16,828 bases of DNA from Sphingobacteriaceae bacterium (GCA_947460275.1 CANHHZ010000020.1:1-16828); one strand, 5' to 3'. Counted from the stretch's first letter, positions 1-8,474 are shown. Notes: a model not told the origin generated them from the sequence alone. Program-made: numbers and translations.

Positions 1-2375
1 AGTTCAACCCTTACATAAGGCCTAATGTCAGTTAACGAGACATTTACTGGTGTAAACGAGAAACCAGGAGGCAGATTTGTTGGTGCTGGTGCATCAACCA
101 TTAAACTACCTAACCTATCTATATAACCCCTTTGTAAATTGCGTTTAAAACTATCTGGCTTGTTGGCCGAAAAAATGGTCCCGCGTAAATCGGTAAACAA
201 CTCAGGCATGCTATAGGCCGAAGCACCATTTTTAGTCTCATTGTCTAACATTCTGCTCAATCTTGCAGCAGTAAAAATGCTGTTTATTGTTCCTGTTTGA
301 ACGCTTTTTATTCTGTTTAACAAAGTTCCGTTATCAAACTTGTTTAACTGTTCGCTATGAATTAGCCAAAGAGGGGTATTGAATAATTGTTGGTTTAAGA
401 ACGAAATAGCTTCTTTTTGCTTGGCTTTAGAGATGTAATTATAAACGGCACCAGCTTGGTCGTAAGTTTTAAAATTTTCGCTCAAGCCACCAACGTTAAA
501 AGTTACGTGACCCATATATCTGTTAAATTGACCAATAACTTCGCCATATATTTCGCTTAAGTTGCTGAAATCTTTACCAGCTTCGTAAGTCCATTTTTCT
601 ACATTAGGTAAAATGCGCTTTAAGTTGGCAATACCATAAGTACTTGCTTTCATGGCATTATCACCTAAATCTTCACTCTGATCGCGTGGATCGTAAGCAT
701 TACCTTGTCGGCCATAAAAATACAATGGATTTCCGGCTTTTGCTTTGGTCCAAACGTTTAGTTTTTCTTTTTCTTGCTCGGCAGTTAAGTTGCCTGGAAA
801 CCATGAATAACCCCATTTAACAGACCATTTGTCGTATTCGCCTATGCCTGGAAACATTCTTACTACCCCATCGCCCGGTTGTGCAACATAGTTAAAACGT
901 GCATAATCCATAATAGACGGCGCCGTTGCGTATTTATCAGTAAATGTTTTAGAGCGCAACGAATCAACAGGATAAGCATAGCTTGAACCAAAGTTGTGTG
1001 GCAAACCTAAGGTGTGTCCTATTTCGTGAGACGAAACAAAACGAATTAATTCTCCCATTTGTTGGTCGCTAAACTTTGCCTTGCGTGCCTCTGGGTTGAT
1101 TGCGGCTGTTTGTACAAAAAACCAGTTTCTTAGCAAGTTCATCACATTGTGATACCAGCCAATATGAGTTTCTAAGATTTGTCCAGTGCGTGGATCAGAA
1201 ACGTGTGGTCCGTATGCATTGGCAATATCCGACGCAAAATAACGTACTACTGAGTAGCGAGAGTCTTCTACGCTAAACTCGGGATCTTCTTTAGCGCTTG
1301 GCGCTTCTTTTCCAATAATTGCGTTTTTAAATCCAGCGGCTTCAAAAGCTACTTGCCAATCGTTTATCCCTTTTATTAAAAATGGCACCCATTTTTTAGG
1401 AGTTGCTGGATCTATATAAATTACAATTGGTTTTATGGGCTCTACTAACTCACCGCGTTTGTAAGCCACAGTGTCTTTAGGTACTAAACTCCAGCGGTGA
1501 ATGTATGCTGTGCGTTCTGCTTTTTGAGCATCCGTTCCGTAATCTGTTTGTCCTTGTCCAAAAAAACCAACCCTTGGGTCCATGTAGCGTGCTTTTGCGG
1601 GGGTTTTTGGCAATAACAACATTGAAGTGTTAAACTCAAAAGTGATGGCGCCAATACTGTTGTCAATAGGCGATTCTACAGATTTATAAGTCTTGGTCGT
1701 TACCACCTCAACATTGATAGGAAAAGTTTTAATGGTGTCTACATAAGATCTACCAGCATCAAACATGGATGTTTTATATGCTTTTCTTAGCTCATCGGTA
1801 GCACTAATAGCCATGATGTCGCCATTATAAAAATCGGTTACATCAATTACAACCCCTGTAGTATCTTTATTGTAAGCTTTAATGTCAAACGAAGCTAAAA
1901 TGCTCGATAAATTTGAGTTTTTAACAGATTGATACATATCAGATTTTTCACTTGCACGTACCGCATAACTAGGGACGCGGATAAATATTTGTTTACCTCG
2001 GCGTTCCCATTGCCAAACCTGCTCGTTTAGCTGCTCGCCACCGTATTGTTGGTTACCAACTTTTACACCAGCAGGCACTTTTGCCAAGCGAGTTACGACT
2101 AGCATTTCTCGATTTAAAATAGAATCTGGAATTTCAAAGTACCATTTATCTTCTACTTTGTGTGTTTTAAACAAACCTGTTTTGCTTTTTGCTTTGGCAG
2201 TAATTACTTCAGCAAAAGGTTTAATGCCTTCTTTTTTAGGCGCAGCAGGAGGGGTTGGCGCAGCCACAGGAGGAGCGGTTGTGGGTTGCTTTTTCTGTGC
2301 CAGCGCAACGTTGCCTGCAAATGCACATAAAACAACTAAACCCGCAATTGCGAATATTTTTTGGTTTTTTATCAT
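1..2375 (-). CDS. Exported zinc-dependent metalloprotease (DUF5117/DUF5118/DUF4953 type), C-terminus cut by window edge
   Basis: An open frame runs from the ATG at 2375-2373 to the left edge, giving about 791 codons with no stop. The N-terminus is a signal peptide with a hydrophobic core at about residues 7-26, probably cut before Gln27 (ALA-Q). A Pro/Ala-rich linker follows at about residues 31-48. The metzincin zinc site is HEIGHTLGLPH at about residues 450-460 (H450, E451, H454, H460). A Met-turn-like SIMDY lies about 45 residues later. It therefore probably hydrolyses peptide bonds in the periplasm or outside the cell. The order of N-terminal DUF5118/DUF5117-like regions, central catalytic domain and C-terminal extension matches a family common in Bacteroidota; the natural substrate is not known to me. 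Family members are often somewhat over 800 residues, so only a short tail is probably missing. It is transcribed away from the carboxypeptidase gene at 2698. Confidence 0.9.
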   Translation of the reverse strand, partial: MIKNQKIFAIAGLVVLCAFAGNVALAQKKQPTTAPPVAAPTPPAAPKKEGIKPFAEVITAKAKSKTGLFKTHKVEDKWYFEIPDSILNREMLVVTRLAKVPAGVKVGNQQYGGEQLNEQVWQWERRGKQIFIRVPSYAVRASEKSDMYQSVKNSNLSSILASFDIKAYNKDTTGVVIDVTDFYNGDIMAISATDELRKAYKTSMFDAGRSYVDTIKTFPINVEVVTTKTYKSVESPIDNSIGAITFEFNTSMLLLPKTPAKARYMDPRVGFFGQGQTDYGTDAQKAERTAYIHRWSLVPKDTVAYKRGELVEPIKPIVIYIDPATPKKWVPFLIKGINDWQVAFEAAGFKNAIIGKEAPSAKEDPEFSVEDSRYSVVRYFASDIANAYGPHVSDPRTGQILETHIGWYHNVMNLLRNWFFVQTAAINPEARKAKFSDQQMGELIRFVSSHEIGHTLGLPHNFGSSYAYPVDSLRSKTFTDKYATAPSIMDYARFNYVAQPGDGVVRMFPGIGEYDKWSVKWGYSWFPGNLTAEQEKEKLNVWTKAKAGNPLYFYGRQGNAYDPRDQSEDLGDNAMKASTYGIANLKRILPNVEKWTYEAGKDFSNLSEIYGEVIGQFNRYMGHVTFNVGGLSENFKTYDQAGAVYNYISKAKQKEAISFLNQQLFNTPLWLIHSEQLNKFDNGTLLNRIKSVQTGTINSIFTAARLSRMLDNETKNGASAYSMPELFTDLRGTIFSANKPDSFKRNLQRGYIDRLGSLMVDAPAPTNLPPGFSFTPVNVSLTDIRPYVRVE

Positions 2376-2697
2376 GGTTTTATTTTTATATAGTTTGGTA
2401 TTATTTAGCTAAATTAGAACTGTATGCGCAAAAACAAAGGGAGTATCTAAAAAGTTACCAAAAAAAGACAAAATTTTAAAAAGCCGACTCGATAATTTAA
2501 CAAGAATAAAAATTAAGTTCTTTGTTTTTAAAAAATTGATGGTATTTTGCTAGCGGCAATTTGTAAGTATAAATTTTTGTGCCACAGTCATGATACTGAT
2601 AATAAATAACTTAAAAATGTACCGAAAAACAGTGGGCTAAAGTATTTTTTATTTAATACATATTTATTAAACTTTAACGAAACCTAAACCGTAAAAA
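2376..2697. other. Divergent intergenic region, AT-rich, no gene seen
   Basis: This 322-bp gap separates the metalloprotease (leftward) from the carboxypeptidase (rightward), so it should hold promoters for both. I find no strict TAnnTTTG box on either strand. On the plus strand the nearest match is AATTTTTG at 2572-2579, with a TTTG 22 bp upstream at 2546-2549; it has one mismatch. A short perfect palindrome, TTTAGCTAAA, lies near 2404-2413. No convincing ORF, tRNA or terminator hairpin is visible. Confidence 0.5.
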
Positions 2698-4011
2698 ATG
2701 AAAAAAATAAAAGCGCAAGCGTTGTGTTTGTTTTTGCTGATAGCAGTTAGCTCCTGTTCTACAAATAAATTTATTGCCAAAAAGGTAAAACACGAAATGG
2801 CCACGGCACAGCTTGGGGCTAATTATCAGGTTGGTTTTGCCCTTTACGATTTGGCAAAAAAAGAAATGATTTATCAGCAAGATGCCAATAAATACTTTAC
2901 ACCGGCATCAAACACTAAGCTCTTTACGTTTTATGCGGGACTGAAAATGACACCCGATTCTATTCCTTCATTGCGTTATGTAACCCAAGGGGATTCGCTT
3001 GTTTTTTGGGGAACAGGTGACCCAGCTTTTCTGCACACCCAATTAAAAGGCCAAAAAGCGTTTGATTTTTTAAAGCAAAGCGACAAAAAACTGTTTTTTT
3101 CTCCAAACAGATATACAGGAGATTTTTATGGCAACGGTTGGCAATGGGATGACTATAACGAGTATTATCAACCCGAAATTAATGAACTTCCAGTGTTTGA
3201 TAATGTGATTTTAGTAAGGGGGTCAACTGCAGGAAAAATGCTTATTTCTCCTCAAAGTTTTGCTTCTTGTTTTACAAAAGACAGTGCCAACACAAAAGCG
3301 TTTAAAGTAACAAGAGATTTTAACAGCAATAAATTTACTTACCCAAAAACAATTATTCCCGTAAACTATGTACAACAAATTCCTTATAAACTTAGTGCGG
3401 CTACTACGGTAAATCTTTTGTCAGATACTTTAAAAAAGTATGTTGGTATAATAAATATGCCGATGCCAAAAAACGCAAAGACCATTTACGGTGCCAAAAG
3501 CGATTCTGTTTTTAAACAAATGTTGCTGCCAAGCGACAATTTTATCGCCGAACAGCTTTTGTTGGTATACAGCAACCAATTGGGACAAGAACTGAGTTCG
3601 CAAAAAGCCATAACATATATTCAAAAACAATACTTATCGGCATTGCCTGATCCGCCAAAATGGGTAGATGGATCGGGGCTTTCTAGGGGAAATTTATTTA
3701 CCCCAAGAGATATGGTTAAACTTTTGGAATTGATTTACGCCGAAGTAAACAACCCACAAAAACTTTTTTCGTTGCTGCCTGCTGGCGGAAAAACGGGAAC
3801 CTTAAAAAATGCATATCCTAAAACCGATACTCCATTTGTTTTTGGTAAAACAGGAAGCCTTTCAAATAATCATAACCAAAGTGGATACGTGCTCACCAAA
3901 TCAGGGAAAACGTTAATTTTTTCGTTTATGAACAACAATTTTGTACAACCTACGTCCGAAGTAAGGAAAGAAATGGTGCGCATAATTACTTATATACACG
4001 ATAACTTTTAA
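2698..4011 (+). CDS. D-alanyl-D-alanine carboxypeptidase/endopeptidase, PBP4 (peptidase S13) family lipoprotein
   Basis: This 437-residue protein carries the three penicillin-binding active-site motifs in order: SNTK at 71-74 (nucleophile Ser71, Lys74), SDN at 279-281 and KTG at 384-386. A DGSGLSR segment at 324-330 and a GTLKN segment near 367-371 are also typical of the DacB/PBP4 family. The N-terminus is a lipoprotein signal with lipobox VSSC (Cys20), so the enzyme is probably lipid-anchored in the envelope. PBP4 enzymes trim the terminal D-Ala from peptidoglycan stems or cut cross-links. The ATG at 2698 is the natural start because the lipobox follows at the expected distance. It is the first gene of a compact plus-strand unit; the next ATG begins one base after its stop. 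All catalytic motifs are intact. Which of the two activities dominates cannot be told from sequence. Confidence 0.92.
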   Translation: MKKIKAQALCLFLLIAVSSCSTNKFIAKKVKHEMATAQLGANYQVGFALYDLAKKEMIYQQDANKYFTPASNTKLFTFYAGLKMTPDSIPSLRYVTQGDSLVFWGTGDPAFLHTQLKGQKAFDFLKQSDKKLFFSPNRYTGDFYGNGWQWDDYNEYYQPEINELPVFDNVILVRGSTAGKMLISPQSFASCFTKDSANTKAFKVTRDFNSNKFTYPKTIIPVNYVQQIPYKLSAATTVNLLSDTLKKYVGIINMPMPKNAKTIYGAKSDSVFKQMLLPSDNFIAEQLLLVYSNQLGQELSSQKAITYIQKQYLSALPDPPKWVDGSGLSRGNLFTPRDMVKLLELIYAEVNNPQKLFSLLPAGGKTGTLKNAYPKTDTPFVFGKTGSLSNNHNQSGYVLTKSGKTLIFSFMNNNFVQPTSEVRKEMVRIITYIHDNF

Positions 4012-4012
4012 G

Positions 4013-4807
4013 ATGAAAAAAATAAAGCTGATTATTTTCTTTTTGCTCATTGCACAGGTTTTACATGCGCAAGATCAACTGGTTTACCAAAGCAAAAACC
4101 TGCCAAAGCCCGATACAACATGGGTTTTTAAACCAAAAAACTATAAAAACCTGCAAAAAATGCCAGTTATTTATTTGCTTCATGGTTATAGTGGAAATTA
4201 CAAGCAATGGGATAATATCATGAATGCCCAAAAATATGCCGACGAATATGGTTTTATCATTGTTTGTCCGGATGGGCTTTTTAGTAGCTGGTATTTAAAT
4301 AGCCCTGTCCAACCAAACTCGCAATTTGAAAGCTTCTTTTTTGGCGAGCTTTATCCGGATATTCAGCATAAATATAAAATCGACCAACAAAATGTTTTTA
4401 TTACGGGTTTAAGCATGGGTGGGCACGGCGCTTTGTCGCTTTTTATCAAACAGCCTAATCTTTTTAGTGCTGGCGGAAGTACCAGCGGCGTGGTAAGGCT
4501 AACCGATGGTTTTGGAAAATATGCTTTGCCTGATTTGTTGGGCAATCCTCCAAAAAACGACGTAATTTGGAAAAACTATTCAGTTTTAGAAAATATAGAC
4601 AAGTTAAAAGGAAGCAATAAAGCAATTATTTTTGACTGTGGCGCTGCAGATGTTTTTTACGAAGGCAACAATTTGCTGAAACAAAAATGTGATTCACTAA
4701 AAATAAACGCCACGTATATTTCTCAGCCCGGTGGGCACAACAGAAATTATTGGCAAAAGGCCATCATGCAGCAATTTGCTTTTTTTAAAGCTCAGGTAAA
4801 ACCATAA
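4013..4807 (+). CDS. Exported esterase, alpha/beta hydrolase of the esterase D/Fes type
   Basis: The 264-residue product begins with a signal peptide (hydrophobic residues 6-17, probable cleavage before Gln20). The mature part has an alpha/beta-hydrolase fold of the putative-esterase family (PF00756-like). It shows an oxyanion-region HGYSGNYKQW at 57-66 and a nucleophile elbow GLSMGG at 132-137 with Ser134. The probable acid is Asp213 in the FDCGAADVF segment, and His242 lies in GGHNRNYW. The triad looks complete, so hydrolysis of an ester in the periplasm or outside is expected; the acyl substrate is unknown. S-formylglutathione hydrolase shares the fold, but the signal peptide argues against that role. 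It starts one base after the carboxypeptidase stop and is followed after 17 bp by the PLP enzyme, so co-transcription is very likely. Confidence 0.87.
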   Translation: MKKIKLIIFFLLIAQVLHAQDQLVYQSKNLPKPDTTWVFKPKNYKNLQKMPVIYLLHGYSGNYKQWDNIMNAQKYADEYGFIIVCPDGLFSSWYLNSPVQPNSQFESFFFGELYPDIQHKYKIDQQNVFITGLSMGGHGALSLFIKQPNLFSAGGSTSGVVRLTDGFGKYALPDLLGNPPKNDVIWKNYSVLENIDKLKGSNKAIIFDCGAADVFYEGNNLLKQKCDSLKINATYISQPGGHNRNYWQKAIMQQFAFFKAQVKP

Positions 4808-4824
4808 AAAGTACAAACACACGG

Positions 4825-5865
4825 GTGCAAAAAATAAAATTTCAACAGCTGCAATCGCCTTTGGCCGCTCAAATCAAATTAAATGGGCACGAGTATTTGT
4901 ACTTTGGAGGCACAGCTTATTTAGGCATTCCCCAAAACCAAGAGTTTTTGGCGAATTATGTAAAAGGAATTAAATATTTTGGCTTAAACAATGGCACTAG
5001 CCGAGGCAATAATGTTCAACTTGGCATTTACGACGAAGCAGAAGCGCATGCCGCAACTATGTTTGGCGCCCAAGCGGCTTTGATAACATCGAGCGGATAT
5101 TTGGCAGCACAACTAGCTGTAAAAAGCCTTTACAACTGGGGTAAGGTTTCTTATGCGCCCAATACGCATCCCGCACTTTGGCGCAATGAAGAACAAGCCA
5201 ATAACGATAAGTTTAGCGATTGGTCAAAAACAATCGTAAACGAAATTAATAGCAGCGATACTGAAAACTGGGTGCTTATTAGCAACAGCATGAATAATCT
5301 TTTTCCCGAAAAATACGACTTCTCTTTTGTCCAAAAATTAAACAAAAAAGTGCTTTTGATTGTGGATGACTCTCATGGTGTTGGAATAAACAATAATGGA
5401 AAAGGTGTTTTTGCAGAAATACCACGTACAGATAATGTTGAAGTGTTGGTCGTTGCCTCTATGGCTAAGGCCTTAGGCGTGGATGCGGGGTTAATTTTAG
5501 GTTCACAAAAAACAATAGACTTTTTGAAACAAACGCCAGGTTTTTTTGGTGCTTCACCTCCTGCTGCTGCTGGTCTGTACGCTTTTATGCACAGCGAAAA
5601 AATTTATCTACAACAATTAAATGAGCTGCAAAACAAATGTAGTTTTTTAGCTAACAGGTTAGCTCAAGAAGGAGATTGGCATTTTATAACCAATTTTCCT
5701 GTTTTTTTAGCTAAAAATGCAGAACTTAGTAACAAACTTTTAAAACATGATATTTTAATTTCGTCGTTTCCTTACCCAAACTCAAACAGCGAAATTATAA
5801 ATAGAATTGTATTAAGTAGTTGGCATACTGCAGCCCATATCAATAAACTGGCGATACATTTATAA
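4825..5865 (+). CDS. PLP-dependent enzyme of the alpha-oxoamine synthase (AONS/KBL) fold, class I/II aminotransferase superfamily
   Basis: This 346-residue protein has no signal peptide and should be cytosolic. It shows the fold-type I PLP pattern: a small-domain FGGTAYLGI near 27-35, NNGTSRGNN near 55-63, DDSHGVG at 181-187 (the AONS-like DEAHGxG site with His184), and SMAKALG at 212-218, whose Lys215 is the likely Schiff-base lysine. AONS and KBL join an amino acid to an acyl-CoA with decarboxylation, but this protein is shorter than those enzymes and lies beside envelope hydrolases, not biotin or threonine genes. I therefore do not call it bioF or kbl. The start is GTG at 4825, 17 bp after the esterase stop; no in-frame ATG lies at a suitable place. 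Recycling of wall-derived amino acids is a guess from its neighbours. Confidence 0.8.
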   Translation: MQKIKFQQLQSPLAAQIKLNGHEYLYFGGTAYLGIPQNQEFLANYVKGIKYFGLNNGTSRGNNVQLGIYDEAEAHAATMFGAQAALITSSGYLAAQLAVKSLYNWGKVSYAPNTHPALWRNEEQANNDKFSDWSKTIVNEINSSDTENWVLISNSMNNLFPEKYDFSFVQKLNKKVLLIVDDSHGVGINNNGKGVFAEIPRTDNVEVLVVASMAKALGVDAGLILGSQKTIDFLKQTPGFFGASPPAAAGLYAFMHSEKIYLQQLNELQNKCSFLANRLAQEGDWHFITNFPVFLAKNAELSNKLLKHDILISSFPYPNSNSEIINRIVLSSWHTAAHINKLAIHL

Positions 5866-5882
5866 TAAAACACATAACCAAA

Positions 5883-6419
5883 ATGAAACGAATTTTATTT
5901 GTCCTTTCTTTCCTATTATTTATCCATCAAAGCGTAAATGCGCAAAAAACTTTAAAAGTATGGGTGGTTAGGCATGCCGAAAAAATCACTTCAGACCCTA
6001 ATGAGAAAGACCCTGAACTTTCGGCAGAGGGATCTCAAAGAGCAGAGGCATTGTTAAAATTGCTGAAAGGCGAAAGCATAGACTCAATTTTTGTAACAGC
6101 TTATAAAAGGACAAAATTAACCGCTTTTCCGCTTGCTGATAAAGTTGGATTAGCCATGAAAACGTACAGCCCTGCCGACCAAAAGGCTTTTGCCAAACAA
6201 TTATTAGCTAATGCGAAAGGCAAAAAAATATTAATCGTTGGGCACTCAAATACAGTTTTGGATGTGATAGAGTCGTTTGGCGCCAAAAGACCCGTACAAG
6301 AAATAAAAGACGACGAATATGATTATGTTTTTGCGCTTACGATAAAAGATGGAAAGGCAGAAGTGAAGGTAGGGCACTATGGCAAAACCAACGAAAAAAA
6401 ACAGGGTAATTCCAAATAA
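5883..6419 (+). CDS. Exported histidine phosphatase family protein (phosphoglycerate mutase/SixA-like)
   Basis: The 178-residue product has a signal peptide (hydrophobic residues 4-14, probable cleavage before Gln21) followed by a compact histidine-phosphatase domain. The RHG-type motif is RHAEK at 30-34, with phospho-accepting His31. A conserved Arg76 sits in the AYKRT segment, and the second catalytic His is His121 in VGHSNT. These support phosphate removal from a small molecule or protein in the periplasm. The substrate is unknown; the domain is shorter than true phosphoglycerate mutase, so a glycolytic role is unlikely. It is last in the plus-strand unit, 17 bp after the PLP gene, and converges with the response regulator at 6474. 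The gap between the two holds no clear terminator hairpin. Confidence 0.87.
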   Translation: MKRILFVLSFLLFIHQSVNAQKTLKVWVVRHAEKITSDPNEKDPELSAEGSQRAEALLKLLKGESIDSIFVTAYKRTKLTAFPLADKVGLAMKTYSPADQKAFAKQLLANAKGKKILIVGHSNTVLDVIESFGAKRPVQEIKDDEYDYVFALTIKDGKAEVKVGHYGKTNEKKQGNSK

Positions 6420-6473
6420 AAAAAAGATACGGTAAGCTATTGCTTTAATAACTGTGGCTATTTCATGTAAAAA

Positions 6474-6836
6474 TCAATCGCTTGTATGCTTTCGTACAAT
6501 CCTTTCAAGTTTTAAAATATCAAAGGGTTTTGTTAAATAATCTTCCGCTCCGGCTAGTTTAGCTAAGCTCTCTATATCGTTGTTTGCCGAAAAATAAATA
6601 ACAGGAATATGTTTTAAAATAGGGTTTTTTTTGAGATTTTGGGTGGCCACAATACCCCCAATATCAGGAATCCAGTTGTCCATCAAAATTAAATCTGGCA
6701 TGAAACCCAATACTTGCTCCTCTATGTTATTGGATGTTTGAGAAGACTTTACTTCGTATCCTGCGTTTTTTAAAATTATAGTACATAGTTCTAAAATATC
6801 TGCGTTATCATCAAAAAGCAATATTTTTTTAGTCAT
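6474..6836 (-). CDS. Single-domain response regulator (CheY-like receiver)
   Basis: The 120-residue product is one receiver domain with no output domain. It carries the acidic pair Asp9-Asp10, the phospho-acceptor Asp53 in LILMDNW, the switch Ser83 in IYFSANND and the conserved Lys103 in LTKPFD. It should take a phosphoryl group from a histidine kinase and act by protein contact. A soluble phosphorelay or output role is typical for stand-alone receivers; the partner is not shown. A kinase is encoded at 8545 on the other side of gltX, but adjacency alone does not make them a pair. The gene lies 110 bp downstream of gltX on the same strand and could be read from the gltX transcript. Its ATG is the last three bases of a 15-base repeat that has an exact inverted partner upstream. 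Confidence 0.9.
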   Translation of the reverse strand: MTKKILLFDDNADILELCTIILKNAGYEVKSSQTSNNIEEQVLGFMPDLILMDNWIPDIGGIVATQNLKKNPILKHIPVIYFSANNDIESLAKLAGAEDYLTKPFDILKLERIVRKHTSD

Positions 6837-6917
6837 TTCAAAGAATTAAAATGTTTAGATTTTTATAAACCCAACATATGATTTCCAAAGAATTAAAACA
6901 GATAATTCTTTGAAATG
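6834..6917 (-). repeat. 15-bp terminal inverted repeat with a third internal copy, spanning the response regulator leader and start codon
   Basis: On the plus strand, CATTTCAAAGAATTA (6834-6848) has an exact reverse complement at 6903-6917. A near-copy of the left arm with one extra C lies at 6881-6895. In the minus-strand transcript the order is A (6917-6903), B (6895-6881), C (6848-6834). A can pair with B as a hairpin with a 7-base loop and one bulged base, or with C over 15 uninterrupted pairs. C ends in the ATG of the response regulator. Nothing like a T-run follows the A/B hairpin in the minus direction, so it does not look like a gltX terminator. It could be an RNA switch, a protein operator or a small palindromic element. 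Confidence 0.7.
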
Positions 6918-6946
6918 TTTTTTAGTAAATTTTTTACTACAAGGTT

Positions 6947-8458
6947 TTAGGCGTTAAAAGCAGTAATGGCTAAATCTATTCGGTTTTTTACTGTTGTTGC
7001 GCCTAGTAAAACGGCAATGTCAAATACGCCAGGGCCAAATTTCCCGCCCACAAGCATTATTCTAAATGGCAACATAAGTTCACCAGGTTTAAAACCCCTA
7101 GTTTCTGCTAAATCCTTAAACTCCCCCTCCATTTGTTGGGCGTTTAAATTGGGCGTTATATTTTGGCTAAATTCTTTGAAAAAAGAAGCTTTTTCTGCGC
7201 TCCATTTGGGTTTAACCGAGGCAATATCGTAGGCTTCGGGGTTTGTAAAAAAGTAGGAGCTTTGTGGGCCAAAATCGCCCAACAAATTGCAGCGGTCTTT
7301 TACAAGGTCAATTACCGTCAGCAAAAGCGATTTATTTTCAACAGTTATGTTTTCTTTAGCGAGCACTGCACTTACGTCGTTTTTAAGGCCTGCTGCCGAA
7401 GTATTTTTTATCCATTCGTGGTTGTACCATTTGGCTTTTTCAAAGTCGAATTTAGCCCCTGCTTTACTGATACGCTCTATAGAAAAGCTTTCAATCAGTT
7501 CGTTTAAAGTAAAAATTTCTGTATCAGAGCCGTCGTTCCACCCTAGCATGGCCAAAAGATTTACAAAAGCTTCGGGCATAAATCCCAATTCTTTAAAACC
7601 TTTAGTTAAGTCGCCCGTTTTAGGGTCGCTCCAGGTCATGGCATAGACTGGAAAACCTAAACGGTCGCCATCGCGTTTGCTGAGTTTTCCGTTGCCATCT
7701 GGCTTTAATATCAGCGGTAAGTGAGCCCATTTTGGCATTTCTGCTTCCCAGCCTAAATACTTCCACAATAAAAGGTGTATTGGTGCAGAGGGCAACCATT
7801 CTTCCCCCCTAAAAGCGTGCGAAATTTCCATAGCTTTATCATCAACCACGACTGCCAGATGATAGGTTGGCATCCCGTCTGCTTTGAGTAAAACTTTATC
7901 GTCAACTAGGTTGGTGTCAAAAGAAACTAAGCCTCTTATCATGTCTAAAAAAGAAACCGTTTCATTTTCCGGCATTTTTATGCGCACAACATAAGGGGTT
8001 TGTTGTGTTAATAAATCGTCAACTTCGTTTGAAGTTAGGGTTAAAGAATTGCGCATTTGCATTCGCGTTTTTTGCCCATACAAAAAGTTGGGTTGTTCGT
8101 TTCTTTTTGCATTTAATTCTTCGGTGGTATCAAAAGCGTAATAGGCATGCCCAGAGGCTACAAGTTGTTCGGCATATTGTTTGTAGCTTTCTTTTCTTTC
8201 ACTTTGGCGGTAAGGACCAAAGGCACCGGGGGTTTGTGGGCTCTCGTCAGGCGCTAGTCCACACCAGTTTAAGCAGTCTACAATATATTCTTCTGCGCCT
8301 GCTACAAAACGTGTTTGGTCTGTATCTTCTATTCGCAAAATAAATTTACCGTGGTTTTTTTTTGCAAACAAGTAGTTAAACAAAGCGGTTCTAACACCGC
8401 CCAAATGCAAGCCTCCCGTTGGGCTTGGCGCAAATCTTACTCTAATATTATTTTCCAT
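6947..8458 (-). CDS. gltX: Glutamate--tRNA ligase
   Basis: The 503-residue protein is a class I aminoacyl-tRNA synthetase that charges tRNA-Glu with glutamate using ATP, in the cytosol. The N-terminus holds the HIGH-type signature as HLGG at 18-21, inside PSPTGGLHLGG. The KMSKS-type loop is KLSKR at 258-262. A Rossmann catalytic half, the RIEDTD segment at 42-47 and a C-terminal helical anticodon-binding part are all present at normal length. The ATG at 8458 places the FAPSPTG segment at the usual distance from the start. A TATCTTTG -7 box ends only eight bases before the ATG, so the leader would be very short. It is divergent from the histidine kinase, and the response regulator follows downstream. 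Whether it also misacylates tRNA-Gln depends on gatCAB elsewhere. Confidence 0.97.
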   Translation of the reverse strand: MENNIRVRFAPSPTGGLHLGGVRTALFNYLFAKKNHGKFILRIEDTDQTRFVAGAEEYIVDCLNWCGLAPDESPQTPGAFGPYRQSERKESYKQYAEQLVASGHAYYAFDTTEELNAKRNEQPNFLYGQKTRMQMRNSLTLTSNEVDDLLTQQTPYVVRIKMPENETVSFLDMIRGLVSFDTNLVDDKVLLKADGMPTYHLAVVVDDKAMEISHAFRGEEWLPSAPIHLLLWKYLGWEAEMPKWAHLPLILKPDGNGKLSKRDGDRLGFPVYAMTWSDPKTGDLTKGFKELGFMPEAFVNLLAMLGWNDGSDTEIFTLNELIESFSIERISKAGAKFDFEKAKWYNHEWIKNTSAAGLKNDVSAVLAKENITVENKSLLLTVIDLVKDRCNLLGDFGPQSSYFFTNPEAYDIASVKPKWSAEKASFFKEFSQNITPNLNAQQMEGEFKDLAETRGFKPGELMLPFRIMLVGGKFGPGVFDIAVLLGATTVKNRIDLAITAFNA

Positions 8459-8466
8459 TACAAATG

Positions 8467-8474
8467 CAAAGATA
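8467..8474 (-). promoter_or_regulatory. Probable -7 box of the gltX promoter
   Basis: The minus strand reads TATCTTTG followed by C, a full match to the Bacteroidota TAnnTTTG consensus. I see no clear -33 TTTG at the right distance. Transcription would start within a few bases of the gltX ATG at 8458, giving a nearly leaderless mRNA. Confidence 0.45.

Noticed and set aside
2158..2479. Two overlapping plus-strand frames of 84 and 74 codons
   Set aside because: They lie over the start and signal-peptide region of the well-supported metalloprotease on the minus strand and have no recognisable domain.
4825..5865. Assignment of the PLP enzyme as bioF or kbl
   Set aside because: Shorter than those enzymes and lacking the expected biotin or threonine gene context.
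6881..6924. Rho-independent terminator on the plus strand (hairpin followed by TTTTTT)
   Set aside because: No plus-strand gene ends here, and in the minus direction no T-run follows, so the inverted repeat is better explained as a leader or operator element.
6966..7646. Several plus-strand frames antisense to gltX
   Set aside because: gltX is a clear full-length gene here; the antisense frames have no motif and reflect codon bias of the real gene.
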